DNA of 64,000 nt from Lineus longissimus (taxonomy: Eukaryota > Nemertea > Pilidiophora > Heteronemertea > Lineidae). The stretch is taken from contig NC_088322.1 in the NCBI RefSeq assembly GCF_910592395.1, positions 16,115,431 through 16,179,430 on the forward strand. Direction: 5' to 3'. Made by a program: the position numbers and the translations under genes. The notes below the pieces were generated by a model that saw nothing but the letters and a program-made list of their open reading frames with translations, was not told the origin of the DNA and did no database searches. Positions 1 through 12,600 of the stretch are shown in pieces; the first letter of the stretch is position 1; every line of letters starts with the position of its first letter.

Positions 1-3000
1 TTATGATGAGCGATTGATGAAGTTAGATTCTTTGACCAAGAAGAAAGTAGCACGTCTAAGCCAGTCAAGACTTATCAAAATAGAGCTAGACTGTTTCTCT
101 ACCAGACCTATATGTTCTCATATATTCCTGCACTGACTATCAGGTTACTATACCGCAGACGTAACGGTTTATGTTGTGTACCAATACTAGCCATGGTGAT
201 TACGTAATAACCGTCAATGCTTTATTATGAACGCTGAGGCGATATTGAGGTCACGGTGATAAACCAACACATTTAAGAAGACATGCAAGGTTTTTATTTT
301 GAACAGTTACCTTTTCTAGAAGTTACCGAATATTACATTGGCTTGATTGTTTCTTTATCTTTATCTTTTCGTATTTTACATGTTTTAGTCGTAAACATGG
401 AATAAGCCTAGATGATAAATAACTAATATGTCAACTTTCCACCACTTATATCGGTGAAAACTGGAACAAAGTATGGTGATAAACAGTAGAAGTTTAGAGT
501 TTCTGATTGCACTTTCATGACTGGCATGGGTGAACAGTGTGAAGGAGTTTAGATGTCGTCAAAGCCTTGGTGGTCAACATGATGTTGTTAACCGACCTTC
601 TCCGCTTGAAATGGTGAGAGAAATTCACATGAATCCTCTGTGTCGATGCGCTAGTCACACTATGTATTAAGTGTTAACTATCGTTGTTAGTCCCTCGGGT
701 TGGAGTTGATCCCGACAGAGGTGATATCTATGGGCCAGGTTACCTCTCTTATTCCCGGGCCGGTTTCATGACCTGTTTCATGACATTGACGATTGATTGC
801 ATGAAGCCAATACTTCAAGACTTGAGGCGTCATCAAGTGAGCCAAGAGAGGCCATCGCTTTCAAACGATCGTGTTTTTTAGGATGTTCTGAACACACTTT
901 AAAACCGCTTTGTAAGATCCTGGTAAAGTTGGCGAATTAACATTGCAGTAAACTCATCCATAATTATTTCATTTGATGAGATGACCTGCCTCATCATTCT
1001 GGCGTCAACAACAACTTGGAACGTAATTCAACCAGTTTCTCTCATAATGCTTCGCAATAGCCAAATAATGCATCCAAAATATGTGATATTATTAAAGCGT
1101 CATTGATACAGCAGACGATACATTAGCATGAAGCCAGACTATCCAAGATGGCCGCCAGATTCTGAGAAATCAGCAGCAGACCAGATGGATCGTAACTTTT
1201 GTTTCAGGAAAACTTGAATGAAAATGTTCTCGAATCCGACTTAAATTATAATACTTTCATTTCTACATGTCATTTGTTCATTGTTTTTAATCCATCCATC
1301 TATTTGTAACTAAAGCCGCATTGCCTTTTACTTAGCAAATTAGACACTTTGGTTGTTGTTGGCAAAGGCTAATCTTTTGTGCGATTGTGAAGTAAGAGTT
1401 ACATATAGGTTTTTTAACCCTGACATTGGAAGGCATTCTCAAAGAGCCAAAGAAAGCCCATCAATTGCTTGCAATTGGTTAACCAGGCATCATACTTCGT
1501 TATGCCAGCCTCGAATACCTTATCCGTGACTGATACTCGCTACAAAATCTCTGCTTTGGGCATTTCTCTTTTTGGCCTTCATGAGACTTGGCTTGACCTT
1601 CCTGAAAAAAACCACAATTTTCATTATGTATGTCGTAACAAAATATATAGATGTCAGGTTGTTCTATCATTAGTAACACTATAAGTATGCTAACCATGTT
1701 AATCTATTGCGTAAGATGGTCGATTATCATTCTCACAAAGAGGTCATATTTCTCTTTCTGTTCTCATGAAAACGAATTCGAACTTCCTAATATCCATCCA
1801 ATTCATAATAAATAGTGCGACATCATAAGAAAAACTACATTACGGTCATCATTGTTTACTTTCACGCTGGTATAAACCTATCTCATTTTATCTGTCTTCA
1901 TTTGCGAACTGAGATCCTCCTTTTGAAAATCCACAGCCCTTCTAAAAATAGTTCCATTGTTTAGATGAAATTCACCAGCACTGCAATTTTTAACGATTTC
2001 TGAACTGGCTCAGACCCAACCTTACGTAACATTGGTCCATTCGGTAAACACATCGTCAGGATGCCTGGGTATTTCGTCAATTGCGTAACTTTTTGTGAGG
2101 TTACGTGGAGGTGACTCGAACTGAAGTAACCACGGCTAAAATAGCATTTGCCGGAACACGAAAATGATAAATAGCCTTTGGACAGGTGATGGGTGCAATT
2201 AGTGAGATGTACTTTAGATGTGCTTGTTATCACTTTATTTTAATTGTTTAGAAATTGAAGCAACGTCTGTTTAAAAGTTCAGAAATCATTTTCATTTTCG
2301 TTTATACTTGTCGGGACTCCCCATGACGTGTTTTTATGATATGGCCAAATCTTTTCTCTCGATTTCCCACCCGACAACCCTACATGGGCAGGAGCAGACA
2401 GCCCCGACAAACACACAAGTATCTTTTGCACTTGAATCTATTTTTAGAACGCGCGTGAACGCTGGGTAACCTTTGCGCTGGATTTTCAATTCTCATTGAT
2501 ATAAGCGGCTGTTTATTAATGAGCACTCAAGAGAGGCAGACGGTGCAGCAAGTTCAGCGAAAACTGCCCAGTACTAAATAGTGCGCATCACATGGCAAAC
2601 GATTTGAACAAAACACACAACCTTGAGGATTAAGCGCGTAACATGTTTTTTGAACAAGTATTTATCATTCCATGAAGTAGTGTACGTTTCAGTATGCTAA
2701 TGATTGACCCAGTTTTGATGTCACGTGACTGCAAACCAGACAGTCGCAGATGTCGATATGTGACGTCACGGTGCAATGGTGACCGTTCGTTGAACTCGGC
2801 ATCTCGATAGTATTGATCCCATCCCACCAAGACTGCGGTATTTCGTGGCAGTACACACCACACCTTGCGCAAGATATTAAACTTGACGTTGTGGAAACCC
2901 CAAACCCCGTGGGGATGAACACAGGAGAGATGAATTTGGTGAATTTGCGAAGAACGTGCTCGAACTCCATTTGAAAAGTCCGCCATTTCGACTTTCTTGT

Positions 3001-6000
3001 CATCAACTGGATGGTGCAACATTATGACGCCGACAAGATTATCGTTGAAAAGCTATCTGCTGAAATCAAGCCCGGTTGGAAACAGTCTGCTTAAAGATTG
3101 CACCCCTTGACGACAAACATTTTCTAAAATTATCTGGTGAAAGAAATCTTGTTTGCATGAGTTTGTTTACTGCTTGCTCTTTGCCCGCTTTAGGACTTAC
3201 AACTACAAGTAGACACACAGCCGACTGACCCCGGGTTGACCTCGGCCATGTTGAAACGAAATCATTACTGTTTAAAGTGGCCAGGTATAAGTACAAGGTC
3301 ATTTAATTAGCATAATGATCCATAATGATAATCAACTTGCATTGTGGTGGTGTGTATTTGTGTGTGTTTGGGGGGGGGGGGGGGGGGGGGGGTATTTCCG
3401 TATGCGTTATCAAAACGATCAATTCTCTATGTCATACCCTTTTCAATTTCTCTTTTAATGAATGGATTGGCCAACGTCCAGACTTTGCTCCTGCTTGGTT
3501 GGCCATCTTGGATTTAAATAAATCTCTTGTCCTTTTGTTAAATCGAAAACTAAAGGTGATGAACACTTGACACAAGTGTACCTTGGCCTCCTAATCGAAC
3601 CAGACAGAATACCACTTTTGGTACGCCGCTGCTCTTCCAGTTACCATCTTTTTCTCGACTCGTTCTTTTGATAAGTTGGATTTATTTCATATCACCCAAA
3701 ATATGATTGATACTCGGGTTGATACTCCGCCATCTGAGTACGCCCTCTCCTCAAGGGAGCTTATCGTTCCATAATTGATGACATGAGGCTCAACCACATA
3801 CACTGTCTTGTAAAATGATGCCAAACATCGGAGTCCCCCCCCCCCCCCCCCCCACCACAACTAGCTTATCCTGTGGACTTGGCTTGTTGCATAACATCAC
3901 GATATCATGTGACTCCATCGGGACAATTGTTAAATGTCATGAACTCTTGGTGTCATCTGGGACAAGCTGATAGGTCGGCTGCTAATTCTGATCATGTCTC
4001 ATGACAATATTGGGTCATACTGGTCAGTTTACAACAGCTTGTGATAGGGACCATTGAGCCAATAGAGAAGGGCTTATTTGCAAAACCAGAGCAAAAGGTA
4101 CGAAATTAGCCGACGTCATTAGAAATAAGATCCTTTCTTCAATACATGTACAGTATCATAAATTATCCTGGAGCAAAGCAGGAAACTTGGCAGCCTTGCT
4201 AAGATAGCTCGAAAAAAACACTGGGTATTTTCAATTTAAAACTATGAAATATGGCTTTTCCGAAACATTTTCATACTTGAACAGCCGCTGCGAATCCACA
4301 ATGTGCCCTTAATTTGACCCTACCAGTTTAATGTTTGCCAACATGGCAGGGCCTCAGCCAGGTCACCAATACATTCATTCAATATCTTACCTAACAAAAT
4401 GGAAAAGTTGCGCAACCTCTGACGTCAGGCCAGACAAGTGAAGTCTGCAGACATTCTTTCGGCGGCTGAGGGCACAGAGCCACCTCAACCTGCTCAGGTC
4501 ACCTTGACAACAACAATTCACCTTGACAACGACAACCTGCAAAAAATGATATCAAAATATGAACTTATCAAGGGAAGGGAACTTTACATGATTAATTTCA
4601 TTCGTTTTCAGATTTTTGAGACTTGTTTGGAGGTTTTTTGGGAGGTTTTCTAGCGCGAATGGCGCGCCACCTGTTTTGTGTTTAGACGTGGAAGTTATGT
4701 AATAGTATTGAATGCGCCAGGGTTTTTTCAGGGCACTGAGACCAGGTAAAAATACCTGAGGTAACATTATGTAACCTCGGCTCTCTCGTCTGGTGTATAT
4801 TGTTGCATGGTTGTACTGACGGGGCAGACGACCGCACTCCCCTTCTAAATCTGAGGTGGACTGCCCCGTTCACATGCTTGCTCGTGTTCAACGATTTTTA
4901 TCATTGTTTTTATTTTTCGCTAGATTTTTAAAATAAATAACTCGGGGTAACTGGCAGACATGGTGACATTCCCTGGATTTGTTTTGCGATTGTTCCACAA
5001 ATTGTAAAAAAAATACCAGCCTTCTGCAGGGAACACATTATTCGAAATTTGGCAATAGAATGGTAATGGTGTCTGTCGAATTCAGGCCGGCGAAATTTCT
5101 TTATTGTGCTGTTTCCTACCAACCATTTTACGACCAGCTGCGAGTCAAGCAGACTTCTAAAGCAAAATGATGATTAGTGGTATGGCAGTTTATTTCGTAC
5201 GTCTGTACGTCTGTTGGTCTGATGTATGTTGTTGAACACACTTGGCCCTTCTACCCCGTGCAGGAGCTTCCCTAGTCTATGACTGCAGAATAACATACAC
5301 GTCACTTTGCCAAACCAACCTTTTTTTCTTGAAGAGTAAGAAGGAACGTGATGCAAGATGTTCTGTTCAAGGCAATATCTGTCTATTTTAGATGTAAGTG
5401 TGTATTACTTCATAGATTAATGAAAAGCACACCCACCCTGAGAGAGAGATATGTCGGAACCATCAGTAACAAGTCAGCAAGAGCATTGAATGTCTTGCGA
5501 TGTTCCCATAAGATACCATTAACATACCAGTATTTCAGACACGAAAACGGCCACCTACAGCTTAGCGTATTGCAGAGGAATGAACTGAGTATATTATATG
5601 ATTATATCAGATACAGCTTTCAGTATTTCTCAATTGCTTAGCGTTTCTATTCCAACCTTTGCAACAGTCGAACATTTCATCTCTACCACGTGTACCGAAC
5701 CATACATCACCAAATCCGTTTACAAAATCACCAGTAGCAACCATCATGCGCATCATTCTCGCGCAGAGCATATCACGTGGTCGATATCGGCCCAATTCGT
5801 GACGTCACGCATATATCATTTCGGGTGTCGTCTGAGGTGAGCGAGAGTTCAGGTTGCTGAAATATCAGGGCGGAATGAATCAACATCACTTGTAAAATCA
5901 AGGACACACTGAGGTGAATCACGTGATCAGGGATGGGCGCCTCAGTAGAATTCACGGAAGTGATGCATGTTTTTTGGGGCATTTTTTTGTTGAATAAAAT

Positions 6001-9000
6001 GATTTGACGAATCACCCTTTGAAAGTTAAACTCTTGAACTTTGTATATTGCTTTGTAGTTCTTCTCGGCCTTTAATGGCTATTGGTGTGGCTTCTGCATG
6101 CTGGTAAAAACTAGATGTTGGACCACACTCAACTCAAGTTGACCTTCGTAATCTAGAAAATAGAATAGTCATCAGGAGAACTAAATTCGGGTTAGACTAT
6201 CGGCCTCTCATATATTGTCAGGGTCTATTTATGGTAAGAGTGTGATTGTTGCTACACGGGGTAAGGTTTTTGTACTTGTTCGCGCGGGAGTTTAGTACAC
6301 ACATGTAGGCTACTGGTATTCGCCTCTGGCGCTATTTTTTATCGTCAAAGTTCTTTCAAATTGTTTATGGATCATCCAAAATGAAAACTAGGACTTGAAA
6401 AAGATTCAGTTTCAGCTTCCATCGTTTGGACCGTTAAAGTAAGATCAAGACTTGCACGAATGAGATTGAACGAATGTTGTTTAGGCTTCGGGTTTGGCAT
6501 GCTTTTCCGAAGTTAAACGAGCGTACCCGAAGATTCCATGCATAAATAATGCCATTTTCTAGGTCGATTCATAGTCTCGAACCAGCGTGCATAAGAATGC
6601 GCGCCATCTATACGAAAATGATAAATTTCGGCCATCGTTCCCATTCTCCAGACCTCTAACGACTAAAGCTATGATGAAGGTTCAGGTAGACTTTCTTTCA
6701 AATCGATAAGAATCAAAATTGCAAGTGATGCATCAAACGCAATGGCAACCCAATGAAAGAATATCAACTGGAAGAAAACATACCTCATACCTAGGCCTAC
6801 CCAAGAGAGAATAATAGCTCTCAGCGCTTCCATCTTTTGGAACCTTCGTCATGTCAAGTTGAAAGCCTCGAGAAACCAACCAATCAATGGTAAACATGGC
6901 CTTGGGGGACGGGATCATGAGATGACACTGTCCCTGACGAACCTGTCCCTGACGAACCTGTCTGATCCTTTGGGTGTGACGTCTCCTAATCATTAATCAA
7001 CCGGTCGGCCATGAATTCAGTTTCATACGCCCAGATCTTCCCAAAAACTGATGCAAATGGCGCGTCTTTCGTGGTAAACTCTCGAATTTCAATCCACACA
7101 TTCGCGATTGCAAATATCAAAACTATCTCCTGTAAAAACATTCCGTAATCCAATTTGATGAGACTGACTTTATTTTACAAATCCTTGGTGAAATGGAACG
7201 GTCAGCTTTGGGCAACTTGGGGTCTGTAAAAGCTGACAGTATCGAGGGCTGAGATTGACTGAGCTAGCATCCAGCCCTTCATTCCAAGCTCGAACAATTT
7301 GCAACTTAAATGATCCTAAAAAGCTAGAACATACGTCAGAAACATTCCCTCTCCGGTTCAAGCCATTACTGCGAGAAAAAAAGTCGAATTGCCATAACAT
7401 TGCCGACTCTTAATCCATGTTAGTAGCCAGAAACTGCCGACAATTTTTTACAGACACAACGTCATCAATCCATTCGTCCAGAAGCCCAACTAGATGGCAT
7501 GGCAGTTCAGAACATCATCACTTACTCTGTTCTCTCTCATGTTGGATAGGACTCAAATGTCCAAGAGCTGCTTACAGGTTTTGCCTCATGACAGCTGATC
7601 CTGGGCCAATTACAGAAGGCCTCTTCTTCAGGTTTCGATCGGCTTGAAGGCCTCTATTGAAATAAGATGTTTCAAAGATGAGCGAAATCCACATATCACG
7701 TCACTTACCAAATCTGAGAGTAAGCCCTGCGGTTCACCATAAATCAACTTTTGACAGCAATGGTCTCCATAACAACAAGCACGTGGGGAGGTCCAGATCG
7801 CTTTTCACAAACTGTCAGTTGCCAAATAATATCCGAGATCCTGATCTTCCACCAAATTTGTGGAGCTCACAAAAATCCGACTTGTCCCTCTGCTAGTTTT
7901 CGTAAAATGTGTTTGATGGGACCTGAGTTGCTCTATTATTGTTTGAACCACATGAGGGTATACAAGAACACAACCCTTTGGGTGACCCTGGCTGACCTTC
8001 TGACGTCACCAACTGCGTCATGAACACGAGTGTCCTCAGTTGAACCCGCTCTTCAAGCCGTTCCGGTGTGTTTATGTGGGTTCAATCCAGTGGAGTCTCT
8101 CCCGGGGTTTTCGAGGTCATTTTAGGTTGTTCGGCGGAGTTGGTCGTTTGATGGAACAGCCATATATCTACGTCATCAATATGTCATTGGTTCGGTCGAG
8201 GTCATTGCCCTTTCATGAACCAAGTGAGGTAGTCTTGGGTGAATAGTCGCTTTGGCTGAAGGCAAATCGACCATTGATGAACTGATTTCAAGAATGTACT
8301 CTTGTGGTTTGAATGCCATAGGCCTTTTAGATCATAATACCTTACACTACAGTTTCCTTGAACTTCAAGAAAAAGTCCGAAGTGAAAGTGACAATGCTGC
8401 TGGACTTGCCCGCCCGAGCTGACAGTGGAATGGCCTAAACAAGTGTATTTTGCTGATCTCTGACATCCTGATGACCAGGGCGAGCTGGGCGGGGCGAGAC
8501 CGAATTGAACCCTCAAAGATGTAATCTGATCAGGATACATCCAGCATCGCGGACTCGATGTCCAAGATCGTCTGGGGGCCAAGTTCGTCGAGTTGCTGAC
8601 GTCACAACTGCGTCATCAACATCTTATGCCAGTGACCTGTTTCAGGTTGGCCCTATCGTTTATTCATTGATCGAATATGACCCTACAAAACACTCGGAAC
8701 GACTGTTTTTTGTCATCCGCCTTCTCGATTCTTGCTCCCATGGGTCGTCTTTGAGCACTGACGATAGGCGCCCTTTTAGTTACTGATTAGAGAATTAATC
8801 GTTCCCGGCTCATTGTCTCGGGATGAAATATTCCCAACCACACCAGCTTAGTTTCCACATCGACCGATAGGTTTGAAATGTTCCGAGTTAGAATGCCGGA
8901 GGAAGAAAGGATTCTACACTCGGGCACTAAGTCTCCATCGGATGACCTATGACGGAGATTAATCACCATGGTTCTACCATGGGCCATCCATGATTCAATG

Positions 9001-9691
9001 ATGGAGAATCTCCAACAAAGAAGCATAGATGGACACCCAATGGTCGTATCTACCATTGGCCCTTCATAGATCCTGTATTGGTGACTTTTGCCTGTGTAAT
9101 CAGATAAGCTGTCTGATGACCAATTTGTTCTAATTTGTGAAGTATCAGTTGACAGTTGAGTACATGAACACTTGGGAAGCTTTTAAATGTGATCAGTCCT
9201 AGCCGGTGATGGGGCAATAGGTTGGATTAGGTAACAGCTGACTTGATAAGCTATCAATAGTGTCGGTTGCTGTACTCTGGAAAAGTGGATCAAACTATCT
9301 CTTTCAAGCAATAGTATATGGCTGGTCGGATTAGCCACCCTGAGTCCACATGGAGTCGAGATTGATGCACAAATGCTTTTTCCCCGTCCGAGAATGGATG
9401 AACCTTCCCCTACGGTTGCCACAGTTATCTCCGCCATTGAGGTCACCATAGTAACGATAAGCACGAGTTCACTTGGCGGTCAGGGTGAAAGGAAACACCG
9501 CACCCATCCCTGCAACCGGCACGCCGAGGGATTGTTAGTATCATCAGCAGATATTGGATTCCCTGGGAGCCGGTCTGTTCATTTTAAAAGGAGTGGAACG
9601 AGGTGTAAAGCTACAACCTGAATCCTGGATCCAACGACCAGCAACAATAGCTTACAAACAACTGACCATATTACAATCTCTATCTTTGCAG
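1..9691. other. No recognisable gene; upstream/intronic sequence before the receptor exons
   Basis: I found no exon in this stretch that matches a family I know. Open frames are short, lack splice-consistent partners and read as random sequence. A receptor of this family needs one or more exons for its N-terminal A/B domain and 5'UTR, so part of this stretch is probably its 5' intron or promoter, but I could not identify those exons. Visible landmarks are a 23-base G run (3370-3392), a 19-base C run (3835-3853), several TGACGTCA-type CRE motifs (for example near 2762, 5802 and 8002), and a DR4-like pair at 8114-8129 whose second half-site has two mismatches. Confidence 0.5.
3370..3392. repeat. 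Poly-G tract, 23 bases
   Basis: Uninterrupted run of 23 G. A matching 19-base C run lies at 3835-3853. Both are simple homopolymers, could form G-quadruplex DNA, and their exact lengths may be assembly-sensitive. Confidence 0.9.
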
Positions 9692-12600
9692 GAACACCTT
9701 ACATCCCGAGTTATATGGACTTGACCAATGGGCCGGAACCATGTGTAGTTTGTACTGATGCTGCCACTGGGTACCACTATCGGTGTATGACGTGTGAAGG
9801 CTGTAAGGTAGGCAGCGTTCCAGCTACAAATACCGTGGTGACACTTTGTCAAAAACCTGTCCGCCCATTCTTTCTTCCTCGTAAAGAGTTAGGATGCAGC
9901 AAGTATCTCCGCAGTAAATGTCCAAGATAGAGAAAAACTATATACATGTTATAGACGTGTCGTTGGCTGTGTGTTCTAGGCTAGTTCTTGAAGAAGCCAC
10001 GAGAAAGAAACGAGCCTCCGATACACTCTCAGAGGCATGGTATTTGATGTCACCGTTACCGGGACACGTTATGGTAACAATTCCACAAAACTGATTAACT
10101 TTTGCCTCCGACGATGATTACTTGTCTTGTGCATACAATGAATGGTTTGTATCTATTTTCAGGGTTTCTTCAGGCGGACGATTCAAAAAAATCTCCAATA
10201 CCACTGCAAGTGGAATAATAACTGTGTTATTGATAAGACAACCAGAAACCAGTGCCAACAATGCCGGTACCGGAAGTGCGTAGCGGTCGGTATGGCAACA
10301 GACCGTAAGTATATTTTACCTCTTGCTTCCTATTCTTACCGCAAATTTTGGAGACAATAAGTTGAAAGAATTGAAACTCGGAGGGTAGAAAGTTCGAGCA
10401 AGCCACCGAAGAATATGGCAGGTGTCGCAGTTGTTGGGCGAATGGCAATCCGGGTGGCAGTGTATTAGAAGTCCTGAGGGGTAAGGCCAATGCAGTTTGA
10501 CTCGATTCTTCTCTTCAAGTAATTCCAGCGGAGTGCTTGTTATCTTTCACACGTCAGGTGTTAACAAGCCCTCTGGCACGGCCTTCTGTAACACTGCGCC
10601 TACATGTTCATTCGCACCCTTAGCGGGTTTCTTCGCTTTGGTGCCCGTGGAAGATGTTTTGGAATGTTCGGTGCACCTTTCCTGACGTGTAAACTCATCA
10701 ATTAGCATTTTAATTTGTCTTGTGACCTTATAACCGATGAGGTGATGCCACACAAGTCCACCGACTGTTTCTCTTCTCCTATCCTGGATGCGGGCTGCTC
10801 GGCTGTCGCCTCGATGGCCGGATCCTTTTCTCTTTTCAAATCTATGAAACCTAAACTTCTCATTTCCAACAACACCGAGCATGAGATAAAATGAGAGAAT
10901 AAAAATCAATAAAATAGTAGATATTTTCAGCGAAAAGCAAACTCCCCCCGTTAGTTCTGGCAAAACAAAGCAAACCTACAGAAGTTTTCATGAAAGAATC
11001 GTCCAATGTCAGTAGTAAAGTAGTTTTTGAATACGAGCGCTTTGAAAACGAACTCAAATTTAGACTTTACCAATTTAACAGCTGAAGGGCTTAAAGGCGA
11101 AACGATTGCCTTGCAGCCCGTTTTTCCTCGGAGCATTTCAGCTCACAAAAGTTTTTGGTTGTCGTTTTGTCTTTCAACTGATTGGTCTTGCTTGTCTTCT
11201 TACAGTCGTTCTGAACGAGAGGCAACGCAAAGCCAAACGAAAACTGATAGAAGACAACAGGGAGCGCCGCCGCAGCGACACGGTCAAGATGAAACTAAAA
11301 CACGAGAGCTGCCCTCATGATCACCTCACCTTGGATGACAGAGAGCTGATTGAGAAGGTCAAGCTGGCCTATGAAGAGACTTCACCCAAACTTGTGAGCT
11401 ACAGCCTGGTGTGTATACAATACCACACCCGCTTTTTCCCTACTTACTATTGTCATTGCTTCGCAGCCGGTGTAAGAATCCAGTTCCACGTGATGAGGGG
11501 TGGTGGTGGGGTAACTTTGCATTCAGAAAAAAGTCTGGTTAGTTTCGGGAATCTTTCCAATCAAAAGTTCCGAAATCGACATCCCCGGAGTGCCCACAAG
11601 AAACAATCAGAAAGCTCTATTGTGGAATTAATTTGCATTCGGAAATCGATAATGTCTTTGAAATTACATCTGTAGTTTTTGGGCAAGAGATCTGAATGAA
11701 AGAAAAATAGGTATATTCTTGACTACATGGGTCAAATTCAAACCCTTTTCGATTGTTGATGATTTGAGTGGACCTGGGTTCACCGTTACACCGACTGCTT
11801 GATATAGTCCCTTAGAATCGAGAATATTTTCGTGGCTTCTTGTATTTTTTTCGCCGTAGCAAACAAAATCAAAAACACTGTTCGTCAGCAGATTTTTCTC
11901 TGAAAAGTGAAAAATCGAAAACTGAGCATTTTCTAACCTCAGTCCATATTTCCCGCCCTGCTTCTTTTCTTTGCTTTGCTTTCCCTTTTGCGATTATAAG
12001 ATGTTTTGGCTAGTATTGCATGCCCTAGTCAATACATATCTATGGTCTGATCTTATAATATAAAGAGAGTCAAGTGTGTGTTGCTCCTTGTCAATTTGGT
12101 GGGTCGTGTTTGAAAACAAAGAAAACTCCCTATAACCTCAGATTTACTGTATGGCAGACATTATCACATTCTCAACAGATGATGGTTTGAAGATTTTTCC
12201 ATCTTGTCTCACGGTTAAAATTCAAGCTGTGTAGGCTAATCCCATTTGCTAATGCAGACCTTCTGTTGTAGGTTTCCAATGAGGTATTCAAGATGGCGGC
12301 ATTGTCGGCCATCTTGCCCGCCTTGGATACTGGTCAACTTGGAACCTTCAATTATTATCAGGTATCCACTTCTCAAAATTAGAATCGAATCTTCATAGCC
12401 TGGCTTGGAATACGTGTGCATTTAATACAATCACTGTGTAGAAATGCGCTGTAAGCCGGCTCGGTCAGGCTCTGTTGAAACGGTTGTAGGATCAGACCAC
12501 TCCAAAGAGGGTCATCCAAAAACAAGATGGCGGCGCGGCGGCCATATTTGATTTGGATTTGGGGATCATACCCATTATTGAAGAATCACTTGAGGCCTGC

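Noticed and set aside
8114-8129. DR4-like thyroid response element AGGTCATTTTAGGTTG
   Set aside because: The second half-site has two mismatches; such matches are expected by chance.
8002-8620. Two similar stretches with TGACGTCAC and AACTGCGTCAT (about 8002 and 8599)
   Set aside because: Only about 22 bases are shared; too short to call an element.
9373-9621. Possible A/B-domain exon of the receptor
   Set aside because: No donor in the right phase was found and the peptide does not resemble receptor N-termini.
11106-11675. 189-codon open frame overlapping the receptor
   Set aside because: Only 11206-11393 is the receptor exon; the rest is intron read-through past a good donor at 11394.
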